DNA from: Hyphomonadaceae bacterium
Lineage (GTDB): Bacteria; Pseudomonadota; Alphaproteobacteria; Caulobacterales; Hyphomonadaceae
Direction of reading: 5' to 3'
Length of the DNA stretch: 64,000 nt
Assembly (NCBI GenBank): GCA_028285145.1
Contig: JANQQC010000010.1
Location: 124,001-188,000 of the forward strand
Shown: positions 19,671 to 27,754 of the stretch, piece by piece
Position numbering within the stretch: the stretch's first letter is position 1
Layout of the letters: each line of letters begins with the position of its first letter
Position numbers and translations under genes: made by a program
Notes under the pieces: model-generated
What the model saw: only the letters and a program-made list of their open reading frames with translations
The model's database searches: none
What the model was told of the DNA's origin: nothing

Positions 19671-19702
19671 ACCCCCGGTTTCACCGCCGGGGGTTTCTTT
19701 TT
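19671..19702 (+). terminator. Rho-independent terminator
   Basis: ACCCCCGG and CCGGGGGT form a perfect 8-bp GC-rich stem (19671-19678 with 19687-19694) around an 8-base loop, followed by TTTCTTTTT. A second small dyad, GTCTCT with AGAGAC, lies just upstream. It ends transcription of the secreted-protein gene 23 bp after its stop. Confidence 0.88.
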
Positions 19703-19728
19703 GCCCTGATGCGCGCCACATCCCCCTC

Positions 19729-20160
19729 ATGAGCATTGAAACCGCAGCCGGCGACATTCGCGACGAGTTCGACTTTCTCGATGACTGGGAGGCGCGCTAC
19801 GCCCACATCATTGATCTCGGGAAGTCCAATCCGCCACTCGAACCTCACGAACGCACGGAAGAAACACGGGTTCGCGGATGCGCTTCACAGGTCTGGATGA
19901 TCACAGAAGCAAAACCGGAACGCGAACTTGAAATCCGCGCCGAGAGTGACGCGATGATCGTGTCAGGCCTGATCGCTATTCTGACACGCCTTTACTCCGG
20001 GGAGAGCCCTGACGCGATCCTTGCCTTCGATGTGCATGGATTTCTCAAGGAGATCGGCGTGGCCGACGCATTGACCGCTCAGCGGTCGAACGGCCTCGCA
20101 TCCATGGTGTCGCGGATCCGTGCCGACGCTGAACGCGCGCTTGAGGCTCAAGCGACCTGA
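19729..20160 (+). CDS. sufE: SufE, cysteine desulfuration protein
   Basis: A 143-residue SufE homologue with the DEFDFLDDWEARYAHIIDLG N-terminus and the sulfur-accepting cysteine in TRVRGCASQVW near residue 51. SufE takes persulfide sulfur from SufS and passes it to the SufBCD scaffold for Fe-S cluster assembly. The frame is open upstream, but the ATG at 19729 gives the normal family length. It stands alone, without other suf genes, and overlaps the convergent DnaA-C gene by 13 bp. Confidence 0.95.
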   Translation: MSIETAAGDIRDEFDFLDDWEARYAHIIDLGKSNPPLEPHERTEETRVRGCASQVWMITEAKPERELEIRAESDAMIVSGLIAILTRLYSGESPDAILAFDVHGFLKEIGVADALTAQRSNGLASMVSRIRADAERALEAQAT

Positions 20161-20510
20161 CGGCCATACAGTGGCACCACACTACGCAGGCCTTCTTCCA
20201 GCTGTTCCACCCAGCCGTCAAAATCGCTGTCGTCACGGCGTTCTTCCACCAGCCGGCAGCCATGCGCGACTGTGGTACGGTCCCGATCAAAAGCCGCAGC
20301 CACACGCGTAAGGCTCATCCCGAGTGATGCATAGGTCAGATACATGGCGATATGGCGGGCATGGGCTACGGCGGGTGAGCCACGGGCCGTCGACATTATG
20401 GCATCAGCATGCAGCCCGAGTGCGTATGCAACCAGACTGGCCGCCAGCTGAGCGCCATCATCGTCCTTTTGTCTTTGAAGGGTGCATCTGGCCAAGCTCA
20501 TCTCCCGCAT
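20148..20510 (-). CDS. Stand-alone DnaA C-terminal (DNA-binding) domain protein
   Basis: About 120 residues consisting of a helical N-terminus and a DnaA domain IV-like helix-turn-helix: ARHIAMYLTYASLGMSLTRV, then the signature RDRTTVAHGCRLVEERRDD, corresponding to the DnaA-box recognition helix. No AAA+ domain is present, so it cannot be an initiator; it may bind DnaA boxes or related sites as a regulator. Similar small proteins occur across Alphaproteobacteria. The frame is open to 20636, but that start would lie inside the PAS gene, so I chose the ATG at 20510. No Shine-Dalgarno is visible and TATACT lies close upstream, suggesting a short or absent leader. Confidence 0.8.
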   Translation of the reverse strand: MREMSLARCTLQRQKDDDGAQLAASLVAYALGLHADAIMSTARGSPAVAHARHIAMYLTYASLGMSLTRVAAAFDRDRTTVAHGCRLVEERRDDSDFDGWVEQLEEGLRSVVPLYGRQVA

Positions 20511-20547
20511 CTGGTTGCGGGCGAGTATAGCCCAGCGATGCAGGGTG

Positions 20548-20563
20548 TAGGATAGTATTCCTA
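20548..20563 (-). promoter_or_regulatory. Inverted repeat and possible promoter of the DnaA-C gene
   Basis: TAGGA-tagtat-TCCTA is a 5+6+5 dyad located about 38 bp before the chosen start at 20510. A TATACT hexamer on the minus strand sits between them, about 12 bp before the ATG. The dyad would cover the -35 region of such a promoter, a plausible operator position. The evidence is symmetry and spacing only. Confidence 0.3.
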
Positions 20564-20586
20564 TATTTTGTGAGCAAGCCCAATAG

Positions 20587-21081
20587 TTATGCGGCGACGG
20601 CGGCCCGGGATGGGGGGATAGCGGCGGACTTGTCACGATTCCGGCGGAACTCTTTCTCGGTCATCAGCTCATCGTGGCACAGGACCTGCGCAACATTACC
20701 ATCGGTGTCGAAGAGCGGTGCCCGCAGCCATGCATGTACCTTGCGACCTCTGACCGTCAGACCGAAAAACGGCGCACCACGTTCGCATGCCGCGTCGAGG
20801 CCTTGCCGCCACGTCTTCGCAGTGGCTTCCGGCAGATCTGACAAGTGATGCCCGCGGGCATCCATCCCCAGAAGGTCGCGCAGTCGCGATCCGACAATCC
20901 GAAACACCGGGTCAGGCGTTGTGACATCCAGCAGGGATAAGCGTCCGAGATGCGCCCGCAAGCGGCCAGGATTGATATCTGCCCGCGTGACCACGCCGCT
21001 CGCGCGACGCCGCTCCTGCCAGTATTCGACAATTTCCTTTTGATTGGCCGTAAGGCCTTCGAACTCAGCGTCCGCCGTCAT
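20587..21081 (-). CDS. PAS-domain protein (PAS_5 family)
   Basis: About 164 residues with one PAS fold of the alphaproteobacterial PAS_5 type: IVEYWQERRRASGVVTRADI, PGRLRAHLGRLSLLDV, FRIVGSRLRDLLGMDARGH and the final strand AWLRAPLFDTDGNVAQVLCH. It is soluble and lacks an output domain, so it may act as a sensor or adaptor by protein contact. A GTG at 21090 is possible; the ATG at 21081 has GGGG at good spacing. It lies 76 bp upstream of the DnaA-C gene on the same strand, and mucR lies upstream of it. Confidence 0.82.
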   Translation of the reverse strand: MTADAEFEGLTANQKEIVEYWQERRRASGVVTRADINPGRLRAHLGRLSLLDVTTPDPVFRIVGSRLRDLLGMDARGHHLSDLPEATAKTWRQGLDAACERGAPFFGLTVRGRKVHAWLRAPLFDTDGNVAQVLCHDELMTEKEFRRNRDKSAAIPPSRAAVAA

Positions 21082-21221
21082 TTCAGCCACCCCGACTGCA
21101 CTTTGCGAATCAGTTCTCGCCCGATTTGAGTCGGCGGATCAAGAGTCAGGCTGAAAATAATTAACCAAGATTACCGAACCGTTTTATTTCAAAAACGAAA
21201 CGACAATCACTCAAACCGGAC

Positions 21222-21635
21222 TTAGGCTTTAGAAGATTGTCCCAGCCCCATCTTCTTCGCCAGTTCTGATCGCTGGCGCGCATAGCTTGGCGCAACCATG
21301 GGATAATCCGCCGGCAAACGCCATTTCTCACGGTATTCATCCGGAGACATATCGTACTTGGAGCGCAGGTGGCGCTTTAGGGATTTGAACTTCTTGCCAT
21401 CCTCAAGGCAGATCAGAAAGTCGTCCGTTACGGATTTCTTTATGGGCACAGCGGGTTCACGCACCGTCGTGACCGTCACGGACCGAGACAGGGTTTGCAA
21501 CGACCCATGCACCAGCTCAATGAGAGCCGGCAGTTCTGCGCTTTTCATCTCATTATTGGAAACGTACGCGGAGACGATGTCTGTGGTCAGCTCAATAAGC
21601 CTTGGATCTGCGTCCGTTGTTTTCTCGTGGTCCAT
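21222..21635 (-). CDS. mucR: MucR/Ros-family transcriptional regulator
   Basis: A 137-residue zinc-finger regulator. The helical N-terminus (residues 10-55) mediates oligomerisation in the family. The DNA-binding part is near residues 75-110: DDFLICLEDGKKFKSLKRHL, with DMSPDEYREKWRLPADYPMV after it, the classic MucR sequence. MucR proteins control exopolysaccharide, motility and cell-cycle genes in Alphaproteobacteria and act as H-NS-like silencers; control of the glycan locus at 38-64 kb is conceivable but not shown. It is monocistronic with 124 bp of upstream DNA. Confidence 0.95.
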   Translation of the reverse strand: MDHEKTTDADPRLIELTTDIVSAYVSNNEMKSAELPALIELVHGSLQTLSRSVTVTTVREPAVPIKKSVTDDFLICLEDGKKFKSLKRHLRSKYDMSPDEYREKWRLPADYPMVAPSYARQRSELAKKMGLGQSSKA

Positions 21636-21673
21636 GTCGTGACCCTGCGATCCCGTCTATAATGAGAGGTAGG

Positions 21674-21695
21674 GTAAACACTGGGCGAGTAAACA
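21674..21695 (-). promoter_or_regulatory. Direct repeats in the mucR upstream region
   Basis: GTAAACA occurs at 21674-21680 and again at 21689-21695, a 15-bp period, about 40-60 bp before the mucR start. MucR proteins commonly repress their own promoters by binding AT-rich sites, so these repeats may be an autoregulatory site. Both copies lie where a promoter would be expected. Confidence 0.35.
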
Positions 21696-21759
21696 TTTTG
21701 GGGGCTGACATCAGGCAAACTGAATACGCCTTGGAAACCAAAGGATGACCTTAAGCCAC

Positions 21760-23499
21760 CTACGACGCTAGGAACGACATCAACAGAACAATACCGAGCA
21801 AAGCCCCGGTCCAGATTGCCATCCCGCCCGTCAGTGGTCCGCGCGCAAGAACGCCGCGAGGGCTGAACGTCGCCTCGATCCGGCTGTAGGCGCGCGCGCT
21901 CAAGCCAGCAAACACAGCCGTCATGGCCGGTCCGGCCTTGCCCCAGACGGTTCCCGCCCAGCTCGCAAAGCCGAAGCCAAGCTTGCGATAGATCCAGTCC
22001 GTATCGAGTATGGTGCCGCGTTTCTCAGGCGGGTAGAGACTGATCCGCTGAAGCAGCACGAACGCGAAAGCGGCCGCGATCAGAAGCTGCATCTGGGTTA
22101 ATATGTGGCCGGCCGTAAACGGCTCATACTTCATTGCCTCCACCGGATATGGCAGCAGGCTGTAAAGCCACTCATAACCCATTCCGGGCGCAACGATGGG
22201 AAGGCCGATCAGGATACAGATCGCCGACGCCAGTCCCATGGCGAGCAGCATGTTGAAGGGCGCTTCTTTCACACGCTTTCCGCTATCATGGCCGAAGAAG
22301 GCAAAGTACGGGATCTTGATACCAGAATGCTCCAGCACACCGGCTGAGGCGAAGAGGAGCATACCCCAGATAATGATGTAGCCCTCGCTCGCGACCGCGC
22401 TCATCGTGAGAGATTTCGCAACAAAGCCCGAGAAGAGCGGGAAAGCCGAGATCGATGCGGCACCGATCAGACAGAAAACAGCTGTCAGTGGCATGGACTT
22501 GTAGAGCCCACCCAGTTCGCTCGCCTTGCTGGTGCCGACCCGGTACATCACCGCGCCGATGCTCATAAAGAGAAGGCCCTTATAGATGATGTGAGCAAAG
22601 GCATGAGCGGCCGCGCCGTTAAGGGCGAGCGGTGTGCCGACGCCGATGGCGCAGACCATAAAGCCAACCTGGTTGTTCAGCGAGTAAGCCAGCACTTTGC
22701 GCAGATCGTTCTCGATCACCGCGAAGAAGACCGGGAAGACCGTCATGATCGCGCCGATCCAGATCAGCGAGCTCTCGCCTGGGAACATCCGCGCCAGCGC
22801 ATAGACTGCAAGCTTGGTCGTGAAGGCTGAGAGGACTACGGCCCCGACGATGGTCGCCTTCGGGTAGGAGTCCTGCAACCAGTTGTGTAGCAGCGGGAAC
22901 GCCGCCTTGATACCAAAAGCAATAAAGATCAGCAGCGCGCCGGGATCCTGCAGCGAGGAGAAGGCTTCCAGGCTGAGATTGCCATTGGCCTTGAAGTAGT
23001 AAGCTGCCCCGTCGAGCAGCAGAACGCCCGAAAGAATCTGGATGCCCAGATAGCGCATCGCCGCGCCATAAGCGGCTTTTGTTCCCGATTTCAGGATCAG
23101 GAAGACCGAGGCAATCGCCGTTAGCTCCCAGAAGATGAAGAGCGACATGAGATCGCCGACAAAGGTCGCCGCCACGGCGGCCCCGGCATAGATCAGAGCG
23201 GACCCGTCCTGCACCCGGTCATCGGTGTGCAAGGCATAGATCGCATTGAGCAACGCTGCGATGAGAAAGGCCAACCCGAATATGAAGGACAGGCTGTCGA
23301 CCCGGAAAAGAACAAGGTCGAGCCCCAGCGCCTGTATCGTAATCAAGTCGAGGTTCTGATCCGCATTAATCAGCATGAACAGGCCGAGGATCGGAGCAGC
23401 AATAGTAATCCACTGCCGTGGCTGCCGGAACGGCAGGACCGCGGCTACGACACCGGCCAGAATAAGCACAAAGCCCGGATTGATGGCGAAGAGGTTCAT
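21760..23499 (-). CDS. Antiporter-like (MrpD/NuoL-family) large subunit, third copy
   Basis: A 579-residue polytopic protein of the proton-antiporter (NuoL/M/N, MrpA/D) family. The conserved TM5 glutamate is in LFIFWELTAIASVFLI, and the TM7 lysine region is FGIKAAFPLLHNWLQDSYPKA. Another lysine-bearing helix reads AHIIYKGLLFMSIGAV. It ends with two further helices and an amphipathic stretch (SRIEATFSPRG), longer than a standard MrpD. It is the last gene of the mrp operon and overlaps the 109-residue gene before it. It probably forms a third proton or cation channel in the complex. Rather than typical MrpD, it resembles the extra D-like subunits of atypical Mrp operons. Confidence 0.85.
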   Translation of the reverse strand: MNLFAINPGFVLILAGVVAAVLPFRQPRQWITIAAPILGLFMLINADQNLDLITIQALGLDLVLFRVDSLSFIFGLAFLIAALLNAIYALHTDDRVQDGSALIYAGAAVAATFVGDLMSLFIFWELTAIASVFLILKSGTKAAYGAAMRYLGIQILSGVLLLDGAAYYFKANGNLSLEAFSSLQDPGALLIFIAFGIKAAFPLLHNWLQDSYPKATIVGAVVLSAFTTKLAVYALARMFPGESSLIWIGAIMTVFPVFFAVIENDLRKVLAYSLNNQVGFMVCAIGVGTPLALNGAAAHAFAHIIYKGLLFMSIGAVMYRVGTSKASELGGLYKSMPLTAVFCLIGAASISAFPLFSGFVAKSLTMSAVASEGYIIIWGMLLFASAGVLEHSGIKIPYFAFFGHDSGKRVKEAPFNMLLAMGLASAICILIGLPIVAPGMGYEWLYSLLPYPVEAMKYEPFTAGHILTQMQLLIAAAFAFVLLQRISLYPPEKRGTILDTDWIYRKLGFGFASWAGTVWGKAGPAMTAVFAGLSARAYSRIEATFSPRGVLARGPLTGGMAIWTGALLGIVLLMSFLAS

Positions 23500-23825
23500 C
23501 GTGGCCCCTCCACGTCATCGGTGTCTTCGTCGCCATAATAGTTTTCGTCCCGGCGCAGCATCCGACCGAGCGGCCAGCCCGTTATGACGACAAAGGCGAA
23601 GGCTACGAAACCGTAAATGGCGTAGAAGCCGGTTGCCTCTGCGCTGTGAACGTATTCGTGCCGATCCAGCATCAGATCAAAACCGATGAGTCCCAGCGTT
23701 AGGGCACCAAGCCCCCAGAAGATGAGCGCCTTCGTCCAACGCCACTCGACCCAGCCGAACAACGCCCGAGCCATGGGACTCATGTCACTATTCTTATCGG
23801 TGGGGGTGTGATCATGCTCGGCCAT
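23496..23825 (-). CDS. Small membrane subunit within the mrp operon
   Basis: A 109-residue protein with two predicted helices (TKALIFWGLGALTLGLIGFD and GFYAIYGFVAFAFVVITGWP), a His/Asp-rich N-terminus (AEHDHTPTDKNSD) and an acidic C-terminus (DENYYGDEDTDDVEG). It overlaps both neighbours (1 bp upstream, 4 bp downstream), so it is a real operon member. I do not recognise it as a standard Mrp subunit (A-G). Its place between two large antiporter subunits suggests an accessory membrane subunit. Confidence 0.75.
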   Translation of the reverse strand: MAEHDHTPTDKNSDMSPMARALFGWVEWRWTKALIFWGLGALTLGLIGFDLMLDRHEYVHSAEATGFYAIYGFVAFAFVVITGWPLGRMLRRDENYYGDEDTDDVEGPR

Positions 23826-25297
23826 CAGCGCACTCCCACGGCTGGTGTCAGGAACGCGCCGAGCGAACCGACGGTGAAGAACAGGATGAAGCAGAGCAAG
23901 GCCGTAAAGGCCGGCGCTGCAACGGTGAAGAACGGCGCGCCGTCCGCGGTCTTGTATGGCGCAGGTGCCGGTGTTCCCGGAGGCGGCATCAGAGCGAGGA
24001 TCGGGATCGGCAGCAGATAAGCCACGTTCAGGAGCGACGACAGGATAAGGACACCGACGACATAATGCGCGTTCGCGTCCGCTGCGCCCTGCATCAGCTC
24101 ATATTTCGGCCAGTCCCCAGCAAGCGGTGGAATGCCGATAATAGAGAGAGACGCCACAAAGAAGGCAATGAAGACCATGGGCATTTTCCGCCCGAGTCCG
24201 CGCATTTCCGAAATGTTGGTTAGCCCGGTCGCGACATAAATCGCGCCGGCGCACATGAAGAGTGTGATTTTGCCGGAGGCGTGGGCCGCAATTTGCAGCG
24301 CGCCGCCGAGCCAGCCCGCAGGGTCTGCAAGCATTGCCCCGACCGTCACATAGGCGAGCTGAGAAACCGTCGAATAGGCAAGCCGTGCCTTGAGATTGTC
24401 CTTTGTCAGCGCGATCAGCGACGCCACGATTATAGTGAAACAGGCTATCGCGAGCACCCAGTCTCGCGCCGGAGTCTCGTTCAGAAGGTCTTCACCGAAA
24501 ATGTAGATCGAGATCTTCATGATCGTGAAGACGCCCGCCTTCACAACAGCCACGGCATGCAGGAGGGCGGAGACTGGGGTTGGCGCGACCATTGCGTTTG
24601 GCAGCCAGAAGTGGAACGGCATGAGAGCCGCTTTGCCGACCCCGAACGCGAATAGCAGCAGAAGCGCACTTGCCGCGCCGGTCCCAACCTGTCCGTTCAG
24701 CAACCCGCCCGGCACAAAATCGAGCCCGCCAGCGATCGCATAAGTCCAGACGACACCCACCAGGAACAATCCGATGGAGGTGCCGAGCAGGGTCAGAAGG
24801 TAAATCCGCGCGCCGCGTTGGGCGTTGGCGTCGCCCTTGTGGGCCACAAGCGGATAAGTCGACAGGGTCAGAACTTCATAGAAAACAAAAAGTGTGAACA
24901 GGTTGCCGGCCATCGCCACGCCCATCGCGCCGAACAAAGCGATGGCAAAGCAGATATAGAACCGCGTCTGATTGCGCTCCCGGTTCCCGCGCATATAGCC
25001 AATCGAATAGAAGGAATTGACGATCCAGAGGCCGCTCGCCACCAGCGCGAACAAACCACCTAGAGGCTCCAGCTTGAAGGCAAAGGACAGGCCCGGTGCC
25101 GCCTCGCCAAGGAAAAGCTCTGGCGGATTGCCGCCAGCAATCGCTGCTGCCATCAGGCAAGACGTCAGGAAAAGTGCCAGAGCGCCAACAATCGTGACGC
25201 CTTCGCGCAGGTCTGGAATCCGATTGAAGATCGCGATGCCAATCGCCGTCAGCAGCGGAATGATCAGCGCTGCCTGTATCAGGACGCTGCCGGTCAT
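23825..25297 (-). CDS. Antiporter-like large subunit of the Mrp complex (NuoL/MrpA-like)
   Basis: A 490-residue polytopic protein of the NuoL/MrpA/MrpD family with about 14 helices. Key features are the TM5 Glu in LFVFYEVLTLSTYPLVAH, the TM7 Lys in FGVGKAALMPFHFWLPNAMVA, and PTPVSALLHAVAVVKAGVF, a form closer to NuoL/MrpA than to MrpD. It may therefore stand in for the missing MrpA N-terminal module. It overlaps the neighbouring subunits by 4 bp and 1 bp. The inner-membrane complex exchanges Na+ or other monovalent cations for protons. Confidence 0.88.
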   Translation of the reverse strand: MTGSVLIQAALIIPLLTAIGIAIFNRIPDLREGVTIVGALALFLTSCLMAAAIAGGNPPELFLGEAAPGLSFAFKLEPLGGLFALVASGLWIVNSFYSIGYMRGNRERNQTRFYICFAIALFGAMGVAMAGNLFTLFVFYEVLTLSTYPLVAHKGDANAQRGARIYLLTLLGTSIGLFLVGVVWTYAIAGGLDFVPGGLLNGQVGTGAASALLLLFAFGVGKAALMPFHFWLPNAMVAPTPVSALLHAVAVVKAGVFTIMKISIYIFGEDLLNETPARDWVLAIACFTIIVASLIALTKDNLKARLAYSTVSQLAYVTVGAMLADPAGWLGGALQIAAHASGKITLFMCAGAIYVATGLTNISEMRGLGRKMPMVFIAFFVASLSIIGIPPLAGDWPKYELMQGAADANAHYVVGVLILSSLLNVAYLLPIPILALMPPPGTPAPAPYKTADGAPFFTVAAPAFTALLCFILFFTVGSLGAFLTPAVGVR

Positions 25298-26820
25298 GAG
25301 CCACCTCCAAGCACTGCAGATGCTGCGCTATCTGCAAGACCAATCGGGAAAGACGCATCGATACCGAAGTAAAGATTTGCGAGGGCGAGAATCCACAGCG
25401 GAACAAGGATGGTGATCGGCGCTTCTTTGTGAATCTTCTGCGGATTGTGCGGCGGCTTGAAGAAGACGGCTTCCATGATGCGCCCCATGTAAATGACAGC
25501 AAGCACGCTTGCGAACACGATCAGAAGCGCGGCCCACCAGAGACCCTGATCCTGCACAGCAACAAGCAGAGCGAACTTCGACTGGAAACCCGCCGTCAAA
25601 GGCACGCCAATCAGAGACAGGGCCGCAATCGCAAAGGCTGTCATGGTCCAGGGGGCCGAGCGGCCAAGGCCGGCAAAGTCTCGCAGCGTGGTACCTTGAT
25701 AGGTCAGAACCACGCCCGCCACCGCCATGAAGAGCGCGCCTTTCATCAAGGCATGGTTCACAAGGTGTAGCAGACCGGCTGACAGACCGATCGCCGTGCC
25801 AAGCGACAGGCCGAGCAGCATGTAGCCGACTTGCGCAACCGAAGAGTAAGCTAGCGTCCGTCGAACATCTGTCTGGAAAACCGCCTGGAAAGAGCACACC
25901 ACCATGGCCGCGATACCGAGCGGCATGAACAGCATGCCAAAGCTTGCGCCTTCGAAGGCAAACTCCGGAGAAAACACGGTGAAAAGAAAACGGATGAGCG
26001 CGTAGAGCGCGACCTTAGTCGCTGTTGCCGACAGGAACACGACCACAAAGCTCGGCGAGTAGGCATAGGCATTGGGCAGCCACTGGTGAAGCGGCCACAT
26101 GGCCGCCTTCAGGCCAAGGCCCACAATGATGAACGCAAAGGCGGCCTGTACTGTCCGGCTGCCCTCAAGCTCCGGCAGGCGGGTCGCGATGTCGGCCATG
26201 TTGAGCGTGCCGGTCGCGGCATAGAGGAAGCCCACCCCGATGACAAAGAAGGTCGCCCCAATCGTGCCCATGACGAGATAGTTGAACGCTGCCGGCAAGG
26301 CCCGTCGATCTCGGCTCGCACCAAGTGCCACGAGCACGTAGGTCGCGATCGAGCTGATCTCCAGAAAAACGAACATGTTGAAGGCATCGCCCGTGATCGC
26401 AACGCCCGCCAAGCCTGTGAAACAGACAAGATAAGCACCGTAAAACATAGCGCGCTTCTCGGCGCGAACTTCTGCTGCAACCGTCGGCCACGAGAACACA
26501 ACGGCGAGAACACCAAAGGCGGCGACAAGCAGAAGTATTGTCGCATTGAGTGCATCGACGGCAAACTCGATCCCGAGCGGCGGCTCCCACCCACCCAACT
26601 CGTACGATATCTGACCGCCCGGCACGGTCTGGACCTGCGCGAGCAGAAGCAAAGCCATGAACAGAGATAACGCGCTCGCCAGAATGCTGATGAACCAAGC
26701 AATTCGGCCGCTCGGAATGAACACGCAAAGCGGCGCGCACATCATAGGTATGACCACGAGCAAGGGCGCGGCATGGCGAAGCGCCCAATCTGGCGCGAGC
26801 GTTAGAAACAGCTCAATCAT
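25294..26820 (-). CDS. mrpD: MrpD, Na+/H+ antiporter subunit D
   Basis: A 508-residue polytopic subunit and the best MrpD match of the three large subunits. The TM5 glutamate is in MFVFLEISSIATYVLVAL; the TM7 lysine region is VGLGLKAAMWPLHQWLPNAY; and HLVNHALMKGALFMAVAG carries the TM12 lysine. It follows mrpC with a 4-bp overlap, the standard C-D order. It provides a proton or cation half-channel of the antiporter. Confidence 0.92.
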   Translation of the reverse strand: MIELFLTLAPDWALRHAAPLLVVIPMMCAPLCVFIPSGRIAWFISILASALSLFMALLLLAQVQTVPGGQISYELGGWEPPLGIEFAVDALNATILLLVAAFGVLAVVFSWPTVAAEVRAEKRAMFYGAYLVCFTGLAGVAITGDAFNMFVFLEISSIATYVLVALGASRDRRALPAAFNYLVMGTIGATFFVIGVGFLYAATGTLNMADIATRLPELEGSRTVQAAFAFIIVGLGLKAAMWPLHQWLPNAYAYSPSFVVVFLSATATKVALYALIRFLFTVFSPEFAFEGASFGMLFMPLGIAAMVVCSFQAVFQTDVRRTLAYSSVAQVGYMLLGLSLGTAIGLSAGLLHLVNHALMKGALFMAVAGVVLTYQGTTLRDFAGLGRSAPWTMTAFAIAALSLIGVPLTAGFQSKFALLVAVQDQGLWWAALLIVFASVLAVIYMGRIMEAVFFKPPHNPQKIHKEAPITILVPLWILALANLYFGIDASFPIGLADSAASAVLGGGS

Positions 26821-27302
26821 GCCGATGCCCGCTGCGCTGCGTCTTCGTCTTCTTCCGCGGCAGCCACACCCATATCGATATCCCGAACTTCGTCAGCTTC
26901 GATGGTGCCGTAGGATTCACGTATGCGAACGACGAGCGCCAGGCCAACCGCGAGCGTCGAGACCCCAACCACAATGGCTGTCAGGATTAGCACGTGCGGC
27001 AGCGGGTTCGAGTAAACCTCCTTTACGCCAACCTCACCTGCCGCGAGAACGGCATCATAGCCCGGCGCAGCAGAATGATCGTCGCCATAACTCTTGGGAT
27101 AGTCTCGACCGTAGAGGATCGGAGCCGAACCGCCGGCGATCTTGCTCAGCGTGATGTAGAAAAGGAAGACGGAGGTCTGAAAAATGGACAGGCCAACCAG
27201 CCGCTTAATCAGGTTCTGGCTGGCAAAGATAATGTAGAGGCCAACCATCATCAGGGCGATGATGGCCCAGTAATTTGCCCGCTCGATGATGAACTCGGTC
27301 AT
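26817..27302 (-). CDS. mrpC: MrpC, NuoK-like antiporter subunit
   Basis: A 161-residue NuoK-like subunit with three helices. Features: WAIIALMMVGLYIIFASQNL, KRLVGLSIFQTSVFLFYI and NPLPHVLILTAIVVGVSTLA, the last being the MrpC hallmark. It is longer than usual because of a polar loop between helices 2 and 3 (GRDYPKSYGDDHSAAPG) and an acidic C-terminal tail. Its ATG overlaps the mrpB stop (TAATG). Confidence 0.93.
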   Translation of the reverse strand: MTEFIIERANYWAIIALMMVGLYIIFASQNLIKRLVGLSIFQTSVFLFYITLSKIAGGSAPILYGRDYPKSYGDDHSAAPGYDAVLAAGEVGVKEVYSNPLPHVLILTAIVVGVSTLAVGLALVVRIRESYGTIEADEVRDIDMGVAAAEEDEDAAQRASA

Positions 27303-27754
27303 TACCAGTCCTCATCCCGGATTTCTGCCACACGTCCGGCGAAGGCATAGAAGATGGCCAGCATGGACCCGGCGACCCCGAACAGAACGCCAAGCTCAAT
27401 CAGAATGATGCCGAGATGCTGGCCAACATGTTCGCCGGGCCCGTCATTGGCCAGTGCGTCATAGTCGAGATAGTTGCCCCCGCCAAGCAGGGCCGCAACC
27501 CCGACACCAGCATAGAGAAGGACACCAAAGGCCGCGAGGCAGCGGGCGAAGACCGGTGGGACAGCTCTGAGCGCTGCAGGCACACCGAAGATCAGAGAAT
27601 AAAGGATGATAGCGACCGCGAAGATCACACCGGCCTGAAACCCGCCGCCCGGACTGTATTCGCCGTGGAAGTGTACATAGAAGGCATAGAGTGTGATGAG
27701 CGGGATCAGGAGTTTTGCAACGACGCGCAAAATGACGTGATGGTCTTCGGTCAT
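27302..27754 (-). CDS. mrpB: MrpB antiporter subunit
   Basis: A 150-residue MnhB/MrpB-domain protein with four helices. The motif YVHFHGEYSPGGGFQAGVIF near residue 27 is diagnostic. It lies between the MrpA C-terminal-like gene (4-bp overlap) and mrpC (1-bp overlap), matching the order in standard Mrp operons where MrpB follows MrpA. Confidence 0.93.
   Translation of the reverse strand: MTEDHHVILRVVAKLLIPLITLYAFYVHFHGEYSPGGGFQAGVIFAVAIILYSLIFGVPAALRAVPPVFARCLAAFGVLLYAGVGVAALLGGGNYLDYDALANDGPGEHVGQHLGIILIELGVLFGVAGSMLAIFYAFAGRVAEIRDEDW

Noticed and set aside
18548..19684. 378-codon minus-strand frame opposite the secreted-protein gene
   Set aside because: The plus-strand gene has a signal peptide, ribosome site and terminator; the antisense frame has none and reads through the terminator region.
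21161..21175. TTAACC-N-TTACC resembling a CtrA site upstream of the PAS gene
   Set aside because: The second half-site does not match TTAA and the spacing is off; too weak to call.
21658..21663. TATAAT on the plus strand near mucR
   Set aside because: It points away from mucR, with no gene correctly placed downstream on that strand and no -35 at proper spacing.
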